Below are positions 1 to 8,252 of a DNA stretch of 37,878 nt, piece after piece (positions within the stretch are counted from its first letter, which is position 1; each line of letters starts with the position of its first letter). This DNA comes from RGIG8748 sp045646525 (lineage in GTDB: Bacteria; Bacillota; Clostridia; UMGS1810): assembly GCA_045646525.1 (NCBI GenBank), contig JAZRKX010000025.1, positions 1 to 37,878 of the forward strand, written 5' to 3'. The notes beneath the pieces were generated by a model that was given only the letters and a program-made list of their open reading frames with translations, was not told the DNA's origin and searched no databases. A program made the position numbers and the translations under genes.

Positions 1-260
1 ATAATCTTTCTGCCAAAATAGATGAGCTTGCTTCAAATGGCGGATATATGGACAATTTCAAAACCAAGCTTCAGGAGTTTGTGCAAGGCAGAGGTGAAAA
101 GGCATCGTATAAGGTTATTGACGAGTCAGGTCCCGAACATGCAAAAAACTTTGAAGTGGCAGTTTTTGTGGATGGAAAACAGATAGCCTCAGGAAGCGGC
201 AGCAGCAAGAAACGCGCAGAACAAAATGCTGCAGAAAATGCTTTGAAAATACTTAAATAA
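1..260 (+). CDS. rnc: Ribonuclease III, C-terminal part (dsRNA-binding domain), truncated by window start
   Basis: The reading frame is already open at base 3 and ends with TAA at 258-260, so only the C-terminal part of the gene is here. The ~85 visible residues begin with a short helical linker and then form a complete double-stranded RNA binding domain: the KTKLQEFVQ opening helix, the central FEVAVFVDGK strand and the closing motif GSSKKRAEQNAAENAL, whose KK-AE-A pattern contacts dsRNA. RNase III processes rRNA precursors and other structured RNAs in the cytoplasm. The catalytic domain with its ERLEFLGD-type signature must lie upstream. The apparent ATG at 48 is internal. A strong terminator follows directly. 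A free-standing dsRBD protein is possible but less likely, because the linker and domain order match RNase III. Confidence 0.88.
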   Translation, partial: NLSAKIDELASNGGYMDNFKTKLQEFVQGRGEKASYKVIDESGPEHAKNFEVAVFVDGKQIASGSGSSKKRAEQNAAENALKILK

Positions 261-267
261 GGCTCAT

Positions 268-307
268 AAATCCCGTTAGATTTTAAAAAAATCTGACGGG
301 ATTTTTT
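268..307 (+). terminator. Rho-independent terminator after rnc
   Basis: A 16-bp stem (268-283 with 289-304, one G-U pair) closes a short A-rich loop and runs into a T7 tract at 301-307. It lies 8 bases after the rnc stop and separates rnc from the dcw cluster. Confidence 0.92.
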
Positions 308-423
308 TGCGTGCAAAAAAGTAAATGAGCACAAAAACCAGAGCGTGTTTTGTGCAATTTTAACAAACTTTTAAAAAAGGCCGAAAAAAGCCTTTTTTTG
401 AGCAAAAAAATGAAAAGAAACTA

Positions 424-452
424 TTGCAAAATTGTTAAAAATGGTTTAGAAT
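424..452 (+). promoter_or_regulatory. Sigma-A type promoter of the mraZ/dcw operon
   Basis: TTGCAA at 424-429 and TAGAAT at 447-452 are separated by 17 bases, which predicts a start near 459. It is the best promoter between the rnc terminator and mraZ. A weaker AT-rich -10-like stretch near 526-537 has no good -35. Predicted leader to the mraZ ATG is about 98 nt and contains the MraZ-type boxes. Confidence 0.75.
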
Positions 453-460
453 GTATCTAT

Positions 461-519
461 AGTGTCACGAAGTGGCACGAAAGGGTAACCAAGTGTCATT
501 TTTCAATCCCGAGTGGCAC
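461..519 (+). promoter_or_regulatory. Array of MraZ-type operator boxes upstream of mraZ
   Basis: Five copies or near copies of an AGTGKCAC box occur at 461 (AGTGTCAC), 471 (AGTGGCAC), 482 (AGGGTAAC, degenerate), 492 (AGTGTCAT) and 512 (AGTGGCAC). Spacings are 10, 11, 10 and 20 bases, so all lie on one face of the helix. Known MraZ proteins bind short direct repeats containing GTG upstream of their own gene; AAAGTGKCA-type boxes are described in Mollicutes. Autoregulation of the dcw operon by MraZ is therefore inferred. Boxes 1 and 2 can also pair as a 7-bp hairpin with a GAA loop. Confidence 0.75.
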
Positions 520-556
520 AGGATGTACATATTAAAATACGAAAGGAAGTGATATC

Positions 557-988
557 ATGTTTAGCGGCGAGTTTGAACACAGCTTAGACCCCAAGGGAAG
601 AGTTATAATCCCATCCAAAATGCGTGAACAGCTTGGCGATGTGTTTTACATCACAAAGGGTATAGAGCACAACCTGCTTGTCTTTTCCGAAGAAGCATGG
701 AATGAGTTTTATGCTAAACTGAATACACTTCCTGTTACAAACCGCAATGCCCGAGGCTTCAAGAGGCTTTTCCTCTCGGGTGCCGTAGAGTGCGAGGCAA
801 ACGCACAGGGCAGGGTGCTTATTCCCGCAACACTTCGGGAATACGCGAATATAGAAAAAGATGTTACCATAATAGGAAACGGTAACAATGTAGAAATATG
901 GGATACCAAGACATGGAAAGACTACATGGATGTTCTTGATGCCGATGCAATAGCACAGGAACTCGATGAGGTTGGTATATCCATATGA
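557..988 (+). CDS. mraZ: Transcriptional regulator MraZ
   Basis: This 143-aa protein has the usual MraZ length and shows both AbrB-like SpoVT halves. The first begins with MFSGEFEHSLDPKGRVIIP, the second contains the duplicated NAQGRVLIPATLREYA segment. The paired DxKGR / AQGR motifs form the DNA-contacting face of the ring-shaped oligomer. MraZ is a DNA-binding repressor of the division and cell wall cluster that it heads. The ATG at 557 is preceded by AAGGAAGTGA at good spacing, and the leader carries a phased array of five candidate binding boxes, which fits autoregulation. The next gene, rsmH, starts 14 bases after the stop, the normal mraZ-rsmH order. Identity is secure; the exact promoter logic is inferred. 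Confidence 0.97.
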   Translation: MFSGEFEHSLDPKGRVIIPSKMREQLGDVFYITKGIEHNLLVFSEEAWNEFYAKLNTLPVTNRNARGFKRLFLSGAVECEANAQGRVLIPATLREYANIEKDVTIIGNGNNVEIWDTKTWKDYMDVLDADAIAQELDEVGISI

Positions 989-1001
989 CGAGGTGCTTAT
1001 A

Positions 1002-1934
1002 ATGGAATTTAAGCATATTTCCGTATTACTTAATGAATCTGTAGAAGCGCTAAGCATAAAACCCGACGGCATATATGTAGACGGTACAATGGGAGGCGGC
1101 GGACACAGCGAGAGGATAGTAAGAGAGTTATCTCCAAACGGCATGTTAATCGGTATAGACAGAGATACCGAGGCACTCAGTGCAAGCAAAAAGCGTCTGT
1201 CCTCATACAGCAATGTAAGATATGTTCATGATAATTACAAAAACATCAAAAATATCCTTAAAGATATGGGTATAGATTATATAGACGGTGCGGTGCTGGA
1301 TTTGGGTGTTTCGTCTTATCAGCTCGATTGCAGGGAAAGAGGATTTTCCTACATGGAGGACGCTCCCCTTGATATGCGCATGAACCGTGAGGCGCCCTTA
1401 AGTGCTTACGATGTGGTAAACACATACTCTGAAGAGGACTTAACCCGCATATTTTTCAGCTACGGTGAAGAGAAATTTTCCAAGAAAATTGCGCGCATCA
1501 TCTGTGAGCGCCGCGAGAAAAAGAACATAGAAACCACACTTGAGCTTGTGGATATAATAAAGGCAGCCATACCCGAAAAATTAAGACAAAAGGGCTCTCA
1601 TCCCGCAAAGCGTGTATTTCAGGCAATACGCATAGAGGTAAACGGCGAGCTTAGTGATTTAAAGGGAGCGGTAGACGATTTCTTCGATGTGCTTTCTCCC
1701 GGCGGCAGACTCAGTATAATAACATTCCATTCGCTTGAGGACCGCATAGTTAAAAATGCGTTCAATGAATACAAAACAGGCTGCACCTGTCCCAAGGATT
1801 TTCCCATATGCGTGTGCGGCAATAAACCAAGAGGTATAGTAATAACCAAAAAACCGCTTCTCCCCTCGGAAGAGGAGTGCAATTTCAATTCGCGCTCAAA
1901 GAGTGCAAAATTAAGGATTGCAGAGAAACTATAA
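1002..1934 (+). CDS. rsmH: 16S rRNA (cytosine(1402)-N4)-methyltransferase RsmH
   Basis: The 310-aa product methylates N4 of C1402 in 16S rRNA using S-adenosylmethionine. It opens with HISVLLNESVEAL, followed by the SAM-binding loop VDGTMGGGGHSERI (about residues 27-40), then LDLGVSSYQLD, the ERGFSY substrate segment, and the conserved C-terminal FHSLEDRIVK. These are the family hallmarks. I place the start at ATG 1002, with GAGGTG just upstream. The open frame extends back to 966 but that would overlap mraZ by 23 bases and add a non-conserved 12-residue leader. The gene sits between mraZ and ftsL as in most Firmicutes. Nothing unusual is visible. Confidence 0.97.
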   Translation: MEFKHISVLLNESVEALSIKPDGIYVDGTMGGGGHSERIVRELSPNGMLIGIDRDTEALSASKKRLSSYSNVRYVHDNYKNIKNILKDMGIDYIDGAVLDLGVSSYQLDCRERGFSYMEDAPLDMRMNREAPLSAYDVVNTYSEEDLTRIFFSYGEEKFSKKIARIICERREKKNIETTLELVDIIKAAIPEKLRQKGSHPAKRVFQAIRIEVNGELSDLKGAVDDFFDVLSPGGRLSIITFHSLEDRIVKNAFNEYKTGCTCPKDFPICVCGNKPRGIVITKKPLLPSEEECNFNSRSKSAKLRIAEKL

Positions 1935-1947
1935 GGAGGTAATCGGC

Positions 1948-2445
1948 ATGAATGACTTTTATGCAGGCACAAGTGCATATAAGCTTGACAGATACGAGCA
2001 GTATACACAAAAAACCCAGAAAGCATCAAACGAGAAAAAAGCAGTAAGCCAAAAAGCGAAAATAGCAAATCAGGCTGCTTTATGCAGATTACTCATTGTT
2101 GGTGTGGTAACTGTATTTATAGCTTGCTCTGCGCTTGTGTATGTAAATGTAATGGCACTTAGGGCTTCCACCGAGATAGACAATCTCGAAAAGAAGCTTG
2201 CCCTTGCTGTAGATAAGAACAAACAAAAGGAAATAGAAATAAACAAAAATCTCGACATGAAGGTTATAGAAAAAAAGGCTATAGAAAAGCTCGGCATGCA
2301 AAAGCCCGATAACAGTCAGATTGTGTACATAAATGTAAAGAAAGGAACACATTCTGAGGCAATTAATCCAAACGCAAGCTCCCAAAAAGCCAAAGTTTCG
2401 GGTGTCAAAAAAATGCTTATGAGCATAAAGGAATATTTCAGCTAA
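1948..2445 (+). CDS. ftsL: Cell division protein FtsL (septum formation initiator family)
   Basis: The 165-aa protein has the FtsL/DivIC layout: a basic cytoplasmic N-terminus of about 44 residues, one membrane segment (about 45-67) and an extracytoplasmic coiled coil starting STEIDNLEKKLALAVDKNKQ, ending in a variable tail. FtsL pairs with DivIC and FtsQ/DivIB to recruit and activate FtsW with the septal transpeptidase. Sequence conservation in this family is weak, so the call rests on topology, size and position between rsmH and the class B PBP. The ATG at 1948 is chosen because TAAGGAGGT lies at ideal distance; the upstream frame from 1918 overlaps rsmH and has no ribosome binding site. 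Confidence 0.85.
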   Translation: MNDFYAGTSAYKLDRYEQYTQKTQKASNEKKAVSQKAKIANQAALCRLLIVGVVTVFIACSALVYVNVMALRASTEIDNLEKKLALAVDKNKQKEIEINKNLDMKVIEKKAIEKLGMQKPDNSQIVYINVKKGTHSEAINPNASSQKAKVSGVKKMLMSIKEYFS

Positions 2446-2484
2446 TATATTAATGTATATATCCGTTATGAAGGGATTTTTTCT

Positions 2485-4689
2485 ATGGTTGAATTAAGAT
2501 ACAATGTTAAAAAGAGGGCACCTTTTATAACACTTGTCTCAATGCTTGTTTTCATGGCACTTATGCTGCGTCTCGGGTATTGGCAGTTTATAAAGGGAGC
2601 AGAATTAAAATCGAGCGCCATACAACAGCAGACGCTCGATTCTGTCGTTTCATCCAAAAGAGGAATGATTACAGACCGCAACGGCAAGGTGCTTGCACAG
2701 AGTATATCCGTGCAGACCGTTACCGCCACTCCCGCAGAGGTTAAAAAGAGCGGAGAGGTAAACGATATAGCCGCCACTCTGGCAGAGATACTGGATAAAG
2801 ACATAGACGATATCAAAAAGATAATAACAAGAGACTCATCCTATGAGGTTGTAGCAAGGAAGATAAGCAACCAAACTGCCGAAAAGATACGAAAAGCCTC
2901 TCTTAAGGGAATATATCTTGTGGAAGACAGCAAGAGAACATACCCTTACGGCAGTCTTGCATCGCATGTTATAGGCTTTGTAGGTACAGACAATCAGGGT
3001 CTCGACGGTATAGAAATGGTATACGACAAGTATTTAAAGGGCGTTCCGGGAAGAATGATAAGCGCCAAGAGTGCTTCGGGTACAGAGATGCCGTTTGAAT
3101 ACGAAAAGTACATAAATCCCGAAAACGGTGCTAACCTTGTCCTTACAATAGACGAGGTTATTCAGCATTTTGTGGAAGAGGAGTTAAAGCAGGCGGTAGC
3201 TGATTACGATGTGCGCAACGGTGCCGCATGTATCATAATGAATGCCAAAACAGGCGAAATTCTTGCCATGGCAACCTACCCCGACTATGACTTAAATGCC
3301 CCCTTTACACTCCCCGAGGAAATAGAAAAGGAATTAAAGGATTCATACCTTGCCACCGAGGGAAGCGAAGAGGATTCCGAGGACTACCGTAAACTTTACA
3401 ACGAGCGTCTCACAAAGCTTTGGCGAAATAAGGCAGTTGTGGACAGCTACGAGCCCGGCTCAACCTTTAAGCCCTTTACCGCGGCAATGGCTCTGGAGGA
3501 GGACCTTGTAAGCACAAATGAGCATTTCTCATGCAACGGCGGTCTTCAGGTGGCAAACTATTACATCCGTTGCTGGAAAGACGGCGGACACGGTCAGCTC
3601 TCATTTGCAGAGGGATTTGAAAATTCCTGTAACCCTGTATTTATGAATCTTGGTGCAAGGGTGGGACCTGCCAAGTTTATACAGTACTACAAAAAGTTCG
3701 GATTTTCGGAGACTACAGGCTTCGACCTCCCCGGTGAAGCCACGGGTACATTTCACAGTTTAGAGAATTTCCACGATGTAGAAATTGCCACAAGCGCATT
3801 CGGACAGACATTTATTGTAACACCGCTTCAGCTTATAACCGCATATACTGCAATCACAAACGGCGGTACAATGGTGCGCCCCCATATAGCCAAGGCGCTT
3901 GTGGATGACGAAGGCAATGTAATAAAAAAGTTTGAAACGCAGACAATAAGGCAGGCAATAAGTGAAGAAACTGCCAATTCCATACGCGACATATTGGAGG
4001 GCGTAGTAGAAAACGGCACCTCCAAGAATGCCTATATAAGAGGCTACCGCCTTGCAGGCAAGACGGGAACAAGCGAGAAGATTCCCCGAGGCAACGGCAA
4101 GTATGTAGCATCCTTTGTAGGCTTTGCACCTGCAAATGACCCCGAGATAATAGGTCTTGTAATGCTCGATGAGCCTATGGGCTCAAGCCATATGGGCGGA
4201 GCAATAGCTGCCCCCACATTTAAGAAGATATTCGACGAAGTTTTAAGATATATGGATATAGAGCCGCAGTACAGCGACGAAGAGCTTCTCGTTCAGGATA
4301 AGACAGTTCCAAATGTAACAGGGCTCTCGGTAAATGAGCTTGCAAAAGCCTTTAACGGAACAGGACTTAAATACAATATCATCGGCTCGGGTGAAAAGGT
4401 AGTAAGTCAGGTGCCTGTGGGCGGTGCCACACTTCCCGACGGCTCTACCGTTGCCATATATACGGAAAAAGAGGAAGCACCGCTTGTTACGGTGCCCAAT
4501 GTAAAGGGTATGACATCGTCACAGGCAAACCTTGCCCTTACAAACGCGGGACTCAATATGAAGATTGCGGGTGCAAACGATACCGACCAGGGAAGTGCTG
4601 TAGTATCAACACAATCGCCCGAGGCGGGTGCACAGATTAAGCGCGGCTCTGCTGTGAGTGTGGAATTCAGCTTCTCAAATGTCCATTAG
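2485..4689 (+). CDS. ftsI: Class B penicillin-binding protein with two PASTA domains (PBP2B/SpoVD family)
   Basis: This 734-aa transpeptidase crosslinks septal peptidoglycan as partner of FtsW. A membrane anchor (about 13-34) is followed by the PBP dimerisation region (starts near the RGMITDRNGKVLA segment) and the transpeptidase domain. The catalytic motifs are intact: SxxK as STFK (Ser326), SxN as SCN (381-383) and KTG at 526-528. Two PASTA repeats occupy about 608-667 and 670-730, each beginning VPNV. PASTA-tailed class B enzymes at this dcw position are PBP2B (vegetative division) or SpoVD (spore cortex) in Firmicutes. As the only copy here, it most likely serves division, but a sporulation role cannot be excluded from sequence. 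GAAGGGA precedes the ATG. The next gene is murE, 15 bases on. Confidence 0.93.
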   Translation: MVELRYNVKKRAPFITLVSMLVFMALMLRLGYWQFIKGAELKSSAIQQQTLDSVVSSKRGMITDRNGKVLAQSISVQTVTATPAEVKKSGEVNDIAATLAEILDKDIDDIKKIITRDSSYEVVARKISNQTAEKIRKASLKGIYLVEDSKRTYPYGSLASHVIGFVGTDNQGLDGIEMVYDKYLKGVPGRMISAKSASGTEMPFEYEKYINPENGANLVLTIDEVIQHFVEEELKQAVADYDVRNGAACIIMNAKTGEILAMATYPDYDLNAPFTLPEEIEKELKDSYLATEGSEEDSEDYRKLYNERLTKLWRNKAVVDSYEPGSTFKPFTAAMALEEDLVSTNEHFSCNGGLQVANYYIRCWKDGGHGQLSFAEGFENSCNPVFMNLGARVGPAKFIQYYKKFGFSETTGFDLPGEATGTFHSLENFHDVEIATSAFGQTFIVTPLQLITAYTAITNGGTMVRPHIAKALVDDEGNVIKKFETQTIRQAISEETANSIRDILEGVVENGTSKNAYIRGYRLAGKTGTSEKIPRGNGKYVASFVGFAPANDPEIIGLVMLDEPMGSSHMGGAIAAPTFKKIFDEVLRYMDIEPQYSDEELLVQDKTVPNVTGLSVNELAKAFNGTGLKYNIIGSGEKVVSQVPVGGATLPDGSTVAIYTEKEEAPLVTVPNVKGMTSSQANLALTNAGLNMKIAGANDTDQGSAVVSTQSPEAGAQIKRGSAVSVEFSFSNVH

Positions 4690-4704
4690 ACAAGAGGTGA
4701 CAAT

Positions 4705-6138
4705 ATGTATCTTAATGACCTTGTAAAAAACATAGATATATTGGAAAGAAAAGGCGAGGGAAACCCCGAAATCACAGGTGTGCACTACAACTCTGCCACA
4801 GTTTCCGACGGCGGACTTTTCGTAGCCATAGAGGGTTTTAAAACAGACGGGCACAAGTACATTGCCGATGCAGTAAAAAAAGGCGCGGCAGCCGTTATAT
4901 GCTCGCATTTTACAGAGGATACAGATGTAATTCAGCTAAAGGTGGCAGACTGCAGAAAGGCAGAAGCTTTAGTGAGTGCGGAGTTTTTCGGAAATCCGTC
5001 CCGTAAATTCAAGCTTATAGGAGTTACGGGTACAAACGGAAAAACCACCGTTACCCACCTTGTAAAGCATATATTGGATTACTGCGGTTATACCACAGGA
5101 CTTATAGGCACCAACTACAACATGATAGGCGAAAAAATTCTTGACACAGGCCGTACCACCCCCGATTCCTTTGAGCTTCAAAAGCTCTTTTCGGATATGG
5201 CAGAGGGCGGTGTGGATTATGCTGTAATGGAGGTATCGTCTCACGCTCTTTACTTAAGCCGTGTGTACGGATGCGAGTTTGAGGTGGGCGCATTTACCAA
5301 TCTTACGCAGGACCACCTTGATTTTCATAATACCATGGACGAATATGCAGAAGCCAAAGCTATGCTATTTGGTATAAGCAAAAATGCCGTTATAAATGCC
5401 GACGACAGTTATGGGGTTAAAATGGCAGAAAAATGCCCCTGTCCATACACTATGTACGGTACAAACGGAGCTAAGTTAAATGCCGAAAATATTTTACTAA
5501 GCGAGAGCGGAGTATCATTTACCGCAGACGGTCAGGCGTTCAGGCTTGGAATTCCCGGAAGCTTTTCGGTTTACAACGCACTTTGTGCCATAGGTATATG
5601 CGAAAGTCTCGGTATTAAAAAACAGGATATCGCCGATGCTCTATCCACCGCAAAGGGTGTAAAGGGCAGAGCGGAAATTGTAGATACAGGAAACACAGAT
5701 TACACCGTAATGATAGATTACGCTCACACACCCGACGGTATAGAAAACATTTTAAAAACCGCCAAGGGTTTTGCAAGGGGCAGAGTGGTACTGGTGTTTG
5801 GCTGCGGCGGAGACCGAGACAACACTAAGCGCCCCATAATGGGCTCTATTGCAGGCTCACTTGCAGACTTTTGCATAGTGACAAGCGATAATCCCCGCAC
5901 CGAAAACCCCGCATCCATAATAGCCATGGTAGAAGAGGGCGTAAAGAAAGAGACCTCTGATTATGCGGTTATAGAAAACAGACGCGATGCAATAAAATAT
6001 GCTCTGGACAATGCCATAGCAGGTGATGTAATCATCCTTGCGGGCAAAGGCCATGAAACATATCAGATTTTAAACAGCGGCACCATACACTTTGACGAAC
6101 GCGAAGTTGTGCGCAGTATACTCGGTTTGGAGGAATAG
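4705..6138 (+). CDS. murE: UDP-MurNAc-L-Ala-D-Glu:meso-DAP ligase
   Basis: The 477-aa cytoplasmic ATP-dependent ligase adds the third amino acid to the UDP-MurNAc dipeptide. The three Mur ligase domains are visible: N-terminal UDP-binding region with HYNSATVSDGGLFVAIEG, central ATPase with the P-loop GTNGKTT (109-115) and the EVSSHAL and TNLTQDHLDFH motifs, and C-terminal domain. The DNPR motif at 395-398 followed by ExP selects meso-diaminopimelate rather than lysine, so the wall is predicted to be DAP type. The start at ATG 4705 has AAGAGGTGA upstream. The usual neighbour murF is missing: mraY begins only 2 bases after the murE stop. Confidence 0.96.
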   Translation: MYLNDLVKNIDILERKGEGNPEITGVHYNSATVSDGGLFVAIEGFKTDGHKYIADAVKKGAAAVICSHFTEDTDVIQLKVADCRKAEALVSAEFFGNPSRKFKLIGVTGTNGKTTVTHLVKHILDYCGYTTGLIGTNYNMIGEKILDTGRTTPDSFELQKLFSDMAEGGVDYAVMEVSSHALYLSRVYGCEFEVGAFTNLTQDHLDFHNTMDEYAEAKAMLFGISKNAVINADDSYGVKMAEKCPCPYTMYGTNGAKLNAENILLSESGVSFTADGQAFRLGIPGSFSVYNALCAIGICESLGIKKQDIADALSTAKGVKGRAEIVDTGNTDYTVMIDYAHTPDGIENILKTAKGFARGRVVLVFGCGGDRDNTKRPIMGSIAGSLADFCIVTSDNPRTENPASIIAMVEEGVKKETSDYAVIENRRDAIKYALDNAIAGDVIILAGKGHETYQILNSGTIHFDEREVVRSILGLEE

Positions 6139-6140
6139 GC

Positions 6141-7100
6141 GTGGAAAAATATATTTTCGCAGTAATAGCCCTTACAGCCTTTTTGATAGCGGCACTTACA
6201 GGACCTGCAATAATCCCCGTATTGCACAGGCTCAAATTCGGGCAGGAAATAAGGGAGGTAGGACCAAGCTGGCACAAGAAGAAAAGCGGCACTCCCACAA
6301 TGGGCGGATTTATTTTCATCATTTCCGTAATTTTGGTAACACTTATATTTGCGGGAGATAAGACAAGTATATTTATACTCATATTTTCGCTGCTTTTTGC
6401 AGCCATAGGCTTTGCCGACGATTTTATAAAGGTCATATTAAAGCGCAACCTGGGTCTTACCGAAAAGCAGAAATCTCTTCTTCAGCTTCTGGCATCTCTT
6501 GCATTTGCTTTTTCAGCGCTTTATTTTGATATTACAGATACCTCTGTTATAATACCATTTGCAAAAATTGCAGTTGTACTTCCCAAGTGGTTTTATATCA
6601 TATTTACGGTTTTTGTGGTTGTAGGAGCATCCAACAGCGTAAATCTCACAGACGGCGTAGACGGACTTGCGTCATCGGTTACCGTGGTTGTGTGTCTGTT
6701 CTTTGCCCTTGTGGCATATATGATGCAAAGCTACTCTGTAGCCGCTTTCAACATAATAAATGCGGCGGCGCTTACAGGCTTTTATATATACAACCGCCAT
6801 CCCGCAAAGGTATTTATGGGCGACACAGGCTCGCTTTATCTCGGTGCTGTGGTCTGCTTCAGTGCCATAGCTCTTAAGCTTCCCATTATACTTATAATTG
6901 CAGGCGGAGTATATGTGTTTGAAACACTTTCTGTTATAATACAGGTTACATCCTTTAAGCTTACGGGCAAGAGAGTATTTAAAATGAGCCCGTTTCATCA
7001 CCATCTGGAAATGTGCGGATGGTCGGAGCGCAAGATAGTATTTGCGTTTTCGGGCGCTACACTTATCCTTTGCATTATTTCGTATTTTGCATGTGTTTAA
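6141..7100 (+). CDS. mraY: Phospho-MurNAc-pentapeptide transferase MraY
   Basis: This 319-aa integral membrane enzyme transfers phospho-MurNAc-pentapeptide to undecaprenyl phosphate, making lipid I. About ten hydrophobic segments are seen. Signature motifs are present: GFADDFIK with the catalytic aspartates, NSVNLTDGVDGLA, FMGDTGSLYLGA and the cytoplasmic MSPFHHHLEMCGWSE loop near the C-terminus. The start is GTG at 6141, two bases after the murE stop, with TTGGAGGAA upstream; this is tight coupling. The PTMGG motif follows the first membrane helix as expected. The gene is normally followed by murD, but here ftsW comes next. Confidence 0.96.
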   Translation: MEKYIFAVIALTAFLIAALTGPAIIPVLHRLKFGQEIREVGPSWHKKKSGTPTMGGFIFIISVILVTLIFAGDKTSIFILIFSLLFAAIGFADDFIKVILKRNLGLTEKQKSLLQLLASLAFAFSALYFDITDTSVIIPFAKIAVVLPKWFYIIFTVFVVVGASNSVNLTDGVDGLASSVTVVVCLFFALVAYMMQSYSVAAFNIINAAALTGFYIYNRHPAKVFMGDTGSLYLGAVVCFSAIALKLPIILIIAGGVYVFETLSVIIQVTSFKLTGKRVFKMSPFHHHLEMCGWSERKIVFAFSGATLILCIISYFACV

Positions 7101-7123
7101 TTATTGTTTGAGGAGGAAAAGCC

Positions 7124-8242
7124 GTGTCGCTTAGACCAATGCTTGGGCGGAATTCACAAGAGAAAAACATAGATTACTCGCTTCTTGTTATAATACTTAT
7201 GCTTTTGGCATTTGGACTCATTATGGTTTTCAGTGCCAGCAGCGCCAATGCACATTATCAGTTCGGCGATGCCACATACTTCTTCAAAAGACAGCTTATA
7301 TGGGCGGTTGTGGGTATTGCTGTAATGCTTATGACATCTAAGTTTTCCTACAAAAATATAGAACGATACGCAAATCTTCTTTTTATGATATCCATAGTTC
7401 TGCTTCTTCTGGTACTTGTTATAGGTATTGAGGTAAACGGTGCAAAAAGATGGCTCGGTATGGGTGGTTTTACCTTTCAGCCGTCGGAAATTGTAAAGAT
7501 AACCCTTGTGTTCTTCCTTGCAAAGAGCCTTACCAACAACCCCCACAGAACAGAAAACCTTGTAGACGGCTTTATAAGATATATGGGTATCATAGTAGCC
7601 ATAGCAGGTCTTGTGCTTTTGCAGCCTCACATGAGCGGTGCGATGGTTATTGCCATAGCGGGCTGCGTGGTGCTTTTTGCCTCGGGCTTCAAGATTAGGT
7701 ATTTCGTGGTAAGCGGTATGGCGGCTTTGCCTCTTGTGTTGACGCTTATACTGAGCTCCGACTACAGACGAAAGAGACTTACCTCATTCCTCGACCCGTT
7801 CAAAGACAAAATGGACGAAAGCTGGCAGATTGTACAGTCGCTCTATGCCATAGCCTCGGGCGGTCTCTACGGAATGGGACTCGGACAGAGCAGACAGAAG
7901 TTTCTTTATATACCCGAGCCGCAGAATGACTTTATATTTGCGGTTATATGCGAGGAGCTTGGTTTCCTCGGTGCAATTTTTGTTATGTTTCTGTTTACGC
8001 TTCTTATATGGAAAGGCATAAACATTGCCCGCAAGGCACCCGACGAATTTTCCTGTCTTGTTGCCACAGGTATTACCTCTCTTATAGCAGTTCAGGTTAT
8101 CATGAATATAGCGGTTGTTACCTCTTCAATGCCCGTTACGGGTGTTACACTTCCTTTCTTTAGCTACGGAGGAACTTCGCTGGTTATTTTGCTTGTAGGA
8201 ATGGGTGTGCTTCTTAATATTTCCCGATATGTAGATAAATGA
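7124..8242 (+). CDS. ftsW: Septal peptidoglycan glycosyltransferase FtsW (SEDS family)
   Basis: The 372-aa polytopic SEDS protein polymerises lipid II at the septum in complex with the class B PBP encoded five kilobases upstream. It shows about ten membrane segments and the family motifs: FQPSEIVKI, the PEPQNDFIFAVICEELGF loop containing the functional glutamates and aspartate, and the C-terminal SYGGTSL. An FtsW rather than RodA role is inferred from location in the dcw cluster between mraY and murG. The start is GTG at 7124 with AGGAGGAAAA at good spacing. The stop TGA at 8240-8242 overlaps the ribosome binding site of murG. Confidence 0.94.
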   Translation: MSLRPMLGRNSQEKNIDYSLLVIILMLLAFGLIMVFSASSANAHYQFGDATYFFKRQLIWAVVGIAVMLMTSKFSYKNIERYANLLFMISIVLLLLVLVIGIEVNGAKRWLGMGGFTFQPSEIVKITLVFFLAKSLTNNPHRTENLVDGFIRYMGIIVAIAGLVLLQPHMSGAMVIAIAGCVVLFASGFKIRYFVVSGMAALPLVLTLILSSDYRRKRLTSFLDPFKDKMDESWQIVQSLYAIASGGLYGMGLGQSRQKFLYIPEPQNDFIFAVICEELGFLGAIFVMFLFTLLIWKGINIARKAPDEFSCLVATGITSLIAVQVIMNIAVVTSSMPVTGVTLPFFSYGGTSLVILLVGMGVLLNISRYVDK

Positions 8243-8252
8243 GGTGCGTAGC

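Noticed and set aside
350..535. 61-aa open frame on the + strand upstream of mraZ
   Set aside because: It runs through the promoter and the operator boxes, has no ribosome binding site and shows no protein-like pattern.
966..1001. Upstream start of rsmH at 966
   Set aside because: It would overlap mraZ by 23 bases; ATG 1002 has the ribosome binding site and the conserved N-terminus.
584..1213. 209-aa minus-strand frame over mraZ/rsmH
   Set aside because: It lies wholly antisense to two certain genes and has no ribosome binding site; it is a coding shadow.
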